Both the position numbers and the translations under genes were made by a program. The notes below the pieces were generated by a model, which saw only the letters and a list, made by a program, of their open reading frames with translations, had not been told where the DNA came from and did no database searches. A stretch of 7,036 bases of DNA from an uncultured Clostridia bacterium. GTDB taxonomy: Bacteria; Bacillota; Clostridia; TANB77; CAG-508. Below are positions 5,384 through 7,036 of the stretch, in pieces (within the stretch, counting starts at the first letter, position 1; the number at the start of each line of letters is the position of its first letter). Location: contig CANRFX010000059.1 of NCBI GenBank assembly GCA_947629995.1, forward strand, positions 1 to 7,036, read 5' to 3'.

Positions 5384-6202
5384 TTATATTTTGTAATTTA
5401 TTAAAAATATTACAAATATTAATACAATTATATTTGCAGTACCTATATAAAATCCAATACTCATTTTATTTACAATTTGCTTATCATTAGTTCTATTTCT
5501 TCTTCTTTTCCCTATTTTTATTTTATTAATTAATAAATAAAATGATAGTATTAAAAGTGCAAATATAATAGAAATTGCAGTTATATATTCTCCTGTAAAT
5601 ATTATCATTGTTATAAGCATTAATAAAATTCCTGTTACATAACTATTTTTTGCGTACCATCTTAATGTTATTGTGTCTAAAAGTAAAATAAGTATGTATA
5701 AAATTAAATATATACCATATCTATATATATTAGTTTGCTCTACTATGCATAGATATATCATATACATAATAGATATTACAATACCATAAATAGACACATA
5801 TTTATCTATTTTTTTATTCTCTTTGTCTATTCCAATAATTAGCATAAGGAAAGTTATATAAAGTATCATAAAACCATATTCTACTATTTGCATTAATTTT
5901 AGTTCGTAAAAATTAAGTTTCATAGCATATGCAATTGCTACAAATATAAGTCCTGACAATGTTTCTAAAATTAAATATCTTGGTCTTATTTTTTCTTTAC
6001 AATATCTACATTTTCCTCTTAGAAAGATATAACTAAATACTGGAATTAAGTCTAAAAATCCTAATTTTGTTTTGCAATTAGGACAATAAGAATGTGTATG
6101 TGTAATATCTTGTCTTTTTGGAATTCTATATACTGCTAAGGTATAAAAACTTCCAAATAAGGTTCCTATTATAAATAATAATATATAAAAAAATATGTTC
6201 AT
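5384..6202 (-). CDS. pilD: Prepilin peptidase (A24), degenerate GxGD site
   Basis: A complete 272-residue polytopic membrane enzyme that would remove prepilin leaders and, in bifunctional members, N-methylate the new end. The N-terminal A24 region is clear: GSFYTLAVYRIP (17-28), then CPNC (Cys40, Cys43) and CRYC (Cys65, Cys68), the zinc-type tetracysteine loop, with DLIPVFSYIFLRGKCR between. About seven hydrophobic segments follow. The first catalytic Asp is probably Asp126 in IIGIDKENKKID (122-133). The second usually lies in GxGD; no such motif exists. LLLDTITL (173-180, Asp176) is the best positional match but lacks both Gly. A short basic loop (227-236) precedes a final segment resembling the family's C-terminal membrane region. 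AAGGAAG just upstream and the ATG at 6202 agree. Activity is uncertain until the second Asp is confirmed. Confidence 0.85.
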   Translation of the reverse strand: MNIFFYILLFIIGTLFGSFYTLAVYRIPKRQDITHTHSYCPNCKTKLGFLDLIPVFSYIFLRGKCRYCKEKIRPRYLILETLSGLIFVAIAYAMKLNFYELKLMQIVEYGFMILYITFLMLIIGIDKENKKIDKYVSIYGIVISIMYMIYLCIVEQTNIYRYGIYLILYILILLLDTITLRWYAKNSYVTGILLMLITMIIFTGEYITAISIIFALLILSFYLLINKIKIGKRRRNRTNDKQIVNKMSIGFYIGTANIIVLIFVIFLINYKI

Positions 6203-6230
6203 TTTTCTTCCTTTGGTTCTTTTTTAAATT

Positions 6231-6265
6231 TAGCCATACGCACACATAGTCTGCGCGTATGGCTA
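6231..6265. promoter_or_regulatory. Strong intergenic hairpin between pilin and pilD
   Basis: The arms TAGCCATACGC (6231-6241) and GCGTATGGCTA (6255-6265) are perfect inverse complements over 11 bp; after one mismatch, two more pairs close a 7-base loop (6245-6251). It lies 32 bases beyond the pilin stop. On the coding (minus) strand it is followed by AAATTTAAAAAAG, with no T-run, so it does not look like an ordinary terminator for the operon. On the plus strand T8 (6273-6280) begins 7 bases after the stem, but no plus-strand gene ends here. A role in protecting the 3' end of pilin mRNA or partly limiting read-through fits best. Confidence 0.65.
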
Positions 6266-6297
6266 TTATTAATTTTTTTTACTTTTTATTTGCATTA

Positions 6298-6711
6298 TTA
6301 TTCTGGCTGTGTAGATGTAACTTTACTTGTTGCTTTTACTATATAGCATGTACATGTTTTACCACCTATTTTTCCTGTAACTGTCCAATAACTATCAGCA
6401 TTTTCTGTACCATCTGTAGCATCCAAGTCTTTTACATTATCATTAATATTTGCCATTAATGTTGTCAATGTGCTTTTATCGATTGTTTTTTCAGTAGATG
6501 CTCCTGTCTTTTGATTTAATACGATTTCTGCTACTACTAATTTTACAGATTCTTCAAATTCTGCTTGAGCAGATTTATCTCCTGCGCTAGTTGCTTTTGT
6601 TAAAATTCCATTCTCTCCTGTTAACATTGCAATTGATACACCTGCTAAAATTAATAATACGATAATTGTAATTACTAATGCAATTAAAGTAATACCTTTT
6701 TGATTTTTCAT
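6298..6711 (-). CDS. Type IV prepilin (likely major pilin), complete
   Basis: A complete 137-residue prepilin. The leader is MKNQKG with predicted cleavage at Gly6/Ile7, then the hydrophobic stretch ITLIALVITIIVLLILAGV that is common in Clostridia. Mature position 5 is Ala11 rather than Glu. An amphipathic helix (about 45-66, AQAEFEESVKLVVAEIV) is followed by a small Thr/Asp-rich globular region with YWTVTGKIGGKT and an unusual CTC (Cys120, Cys122). AAGAGGAGG at 6720-6728, 8 bases upstream, is the strong site expected of a highly made protein and fixes the start at 6711. It lies 45 bases after another pilin gene and before a stable hairpin and the peptidase gene. The major subunit role is inferred from position, size and translation signal; it may instead be one of two co-subunits. 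Confidence 0.85.
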   Translation of the reverse strand: MKNQKGITLIALVITIIVLLILAGVSIAMLTGENGILTKATSAGDKSAQAEFEESVKLVVAEIVLNQKTGASTEKTIDKSTLTTLMANINDNVKDLDATDGTENADSYWTVTGKIGGKTCTCYIVKATSKVTSTQPE

Positions 6712-6719
6712 TTTAATAT

Positions 6720-6728
6720 CCTCCTCTT
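6720..6728 (-). promoter_or_regulatory. Ribosome binding site of the complete pilin
   Basis: AAGAGGAGG on the minus strand, 8 bases before the ATG at 6711. It is among the strongest sites in the window and is set in a short gap with no terminator after the upstream pilin gene. Confidence 0.8.
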
Positions 6729-6756
6729 AGGTTTAAAATTTTTATTTAAAAATTCA

Positions 6757-7036
6757 TTATGTTGGATCTGTTTGTGTTATTTTTCCTTTATTAGTTATTG
6801 TCCAAGTATACTCTTTGTTATCAGAATTTTTCCATTTAACAGTCCAAGCATCACTTTCCCCAGCTATTGCTACTGTAATTTTTGCGTCTGCATCTGAAGC
6901 TGTACCAATATTAGAATTATTCCTTTTTATTGCAGCTTCCAATGTAGTAGCATTAATTACATTTTGACCTTCTGTTGTATTATAAGTTGGATCCATTTGA
7001 TTAGCTACAATATCTGCAACACCTAGTTTTACTGCT
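6757..7036 (-). CDS. Type IV pilin, 3' part (start outside the window)
   Basis: The frame stays open from the right edge to TAA at 6757, giving 92 visible residues. The first, AVKLGVADIVANQ, matches SVKLVVAEIVLNQ of the next pilin, so the N-terminal leader and membrane helix should lie just beyond the window. The apparent Met at 6996 is internal and not the start. The globular part is different from its neighbour: it has three Trp, no Cys, and a repeated strand-like pattern (AWTVKWKNSDNKEYTWTITNKGKI). Both proteins end in a Thr/Gln/Pro-rich tail. A gap of 45 bases without a terminator joins it to the complete pilin. It is probably a paralogue made by tandem duplication followed by divergence of the surface region. 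Confidence 0.8.
   Translation of the reverse strand, partial: AVKLGVADIVANQMDPTYNTTEGQNVINATTLEAAIKRNNSNIGTASDADAKITVAIAGESDAWTVKWKNSDNKEYTWTITNKGKITQTDPT

Noticed and set aside
6737..6754. Terminator between the two pilin genes
   Set aside because: The possible stem is 7 bp of A/T pairs only and is too weak; only a short T run follows on the coding strand.
2673..6897. Several short plus-strand open frames antisense to the pil genes
   Set aside because: They mirror the minus-strand genes, are rich in Phe, Leu, Ile and Ser as expected of antisense reading of AT-rich code, and have no ribosome binding sites.
327..7036. Type II secretion or competence (com) operon rather than type IV pilus
   Set aside because: The presence of both a PilB with paired CxxC motifs and a separate PilT, plus a clustered peptidase, fits a retractile pilus better; no GspD-, ComGA- or ComEC-like gene is visible.

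Overview
The window is about 7 kb of very AT-rich DNA (by eye well under 35% G+C). All convincing genes lie on the minus strand and have strong GGAGG-type ribosome binding sites, short gaps and TAA or TAG stops. Together with Clostridia-style pilins that begin MKNQKGITLIALVITIIVLL, this points to a Firmicute of the class Clostridia, quite possibly an uncultured gut lineage. That placement is inferred from style and was not checked by a search.

Read in the direction of transcription (right to left), the window is a type IV pilus assembly operon. It holds: the 3' part of a pilin gene (6757-7036, its start lies beyond the right edge); a complete pilin (6298-6711); an intergenic hairpin (6231-6265); a prepilin peptidase (5384-6202); a PilV-like minor pilin (4970-5371); a second minor pilin resembling ComGF/PulJ (4544-4966); an 87-bp gap with a possible internal promoter; the extension ATPase gene pilB (2818-4456); the retraction ATPase gene pilT (1694-2794); and the inner-membrane platform gene pilC (327-1674). 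A non-coding stretch of about 326 bp follows. It has three copies of a GGACGG-containing repeat, then an intrinsic terminator, then a Shine-Dalgarno sequence for a gene that must start just past the left edge.

The parts fit one machine. Pilins are cleaved by PilD, minor pilins probably prime the fibre, PilB powers assembly on PilC, and PilT powers disassembly. A dedicated PilT favours a retractile pilus over a type II secretion or simple competence pseudopilus. PilM/N/O equivalents are not in the window.

The main oddity is that pilB and pilC, but not pilT between them, are each broken by one extra base in a short homopolymer (AAAA at 3793-3796 and CCC at 1227-1229, bases read on the minus strand). 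Removing one base in each rejoins proteins of about 545 and 448 residues. This could be sequence error, recent decay or switching; the sequence alone cannot decide. Other points are a prepilin peptidase without the usual GxGD motif, pilins without the usual Glu at mature position 5, and the repeat cluster downstream of pilC.
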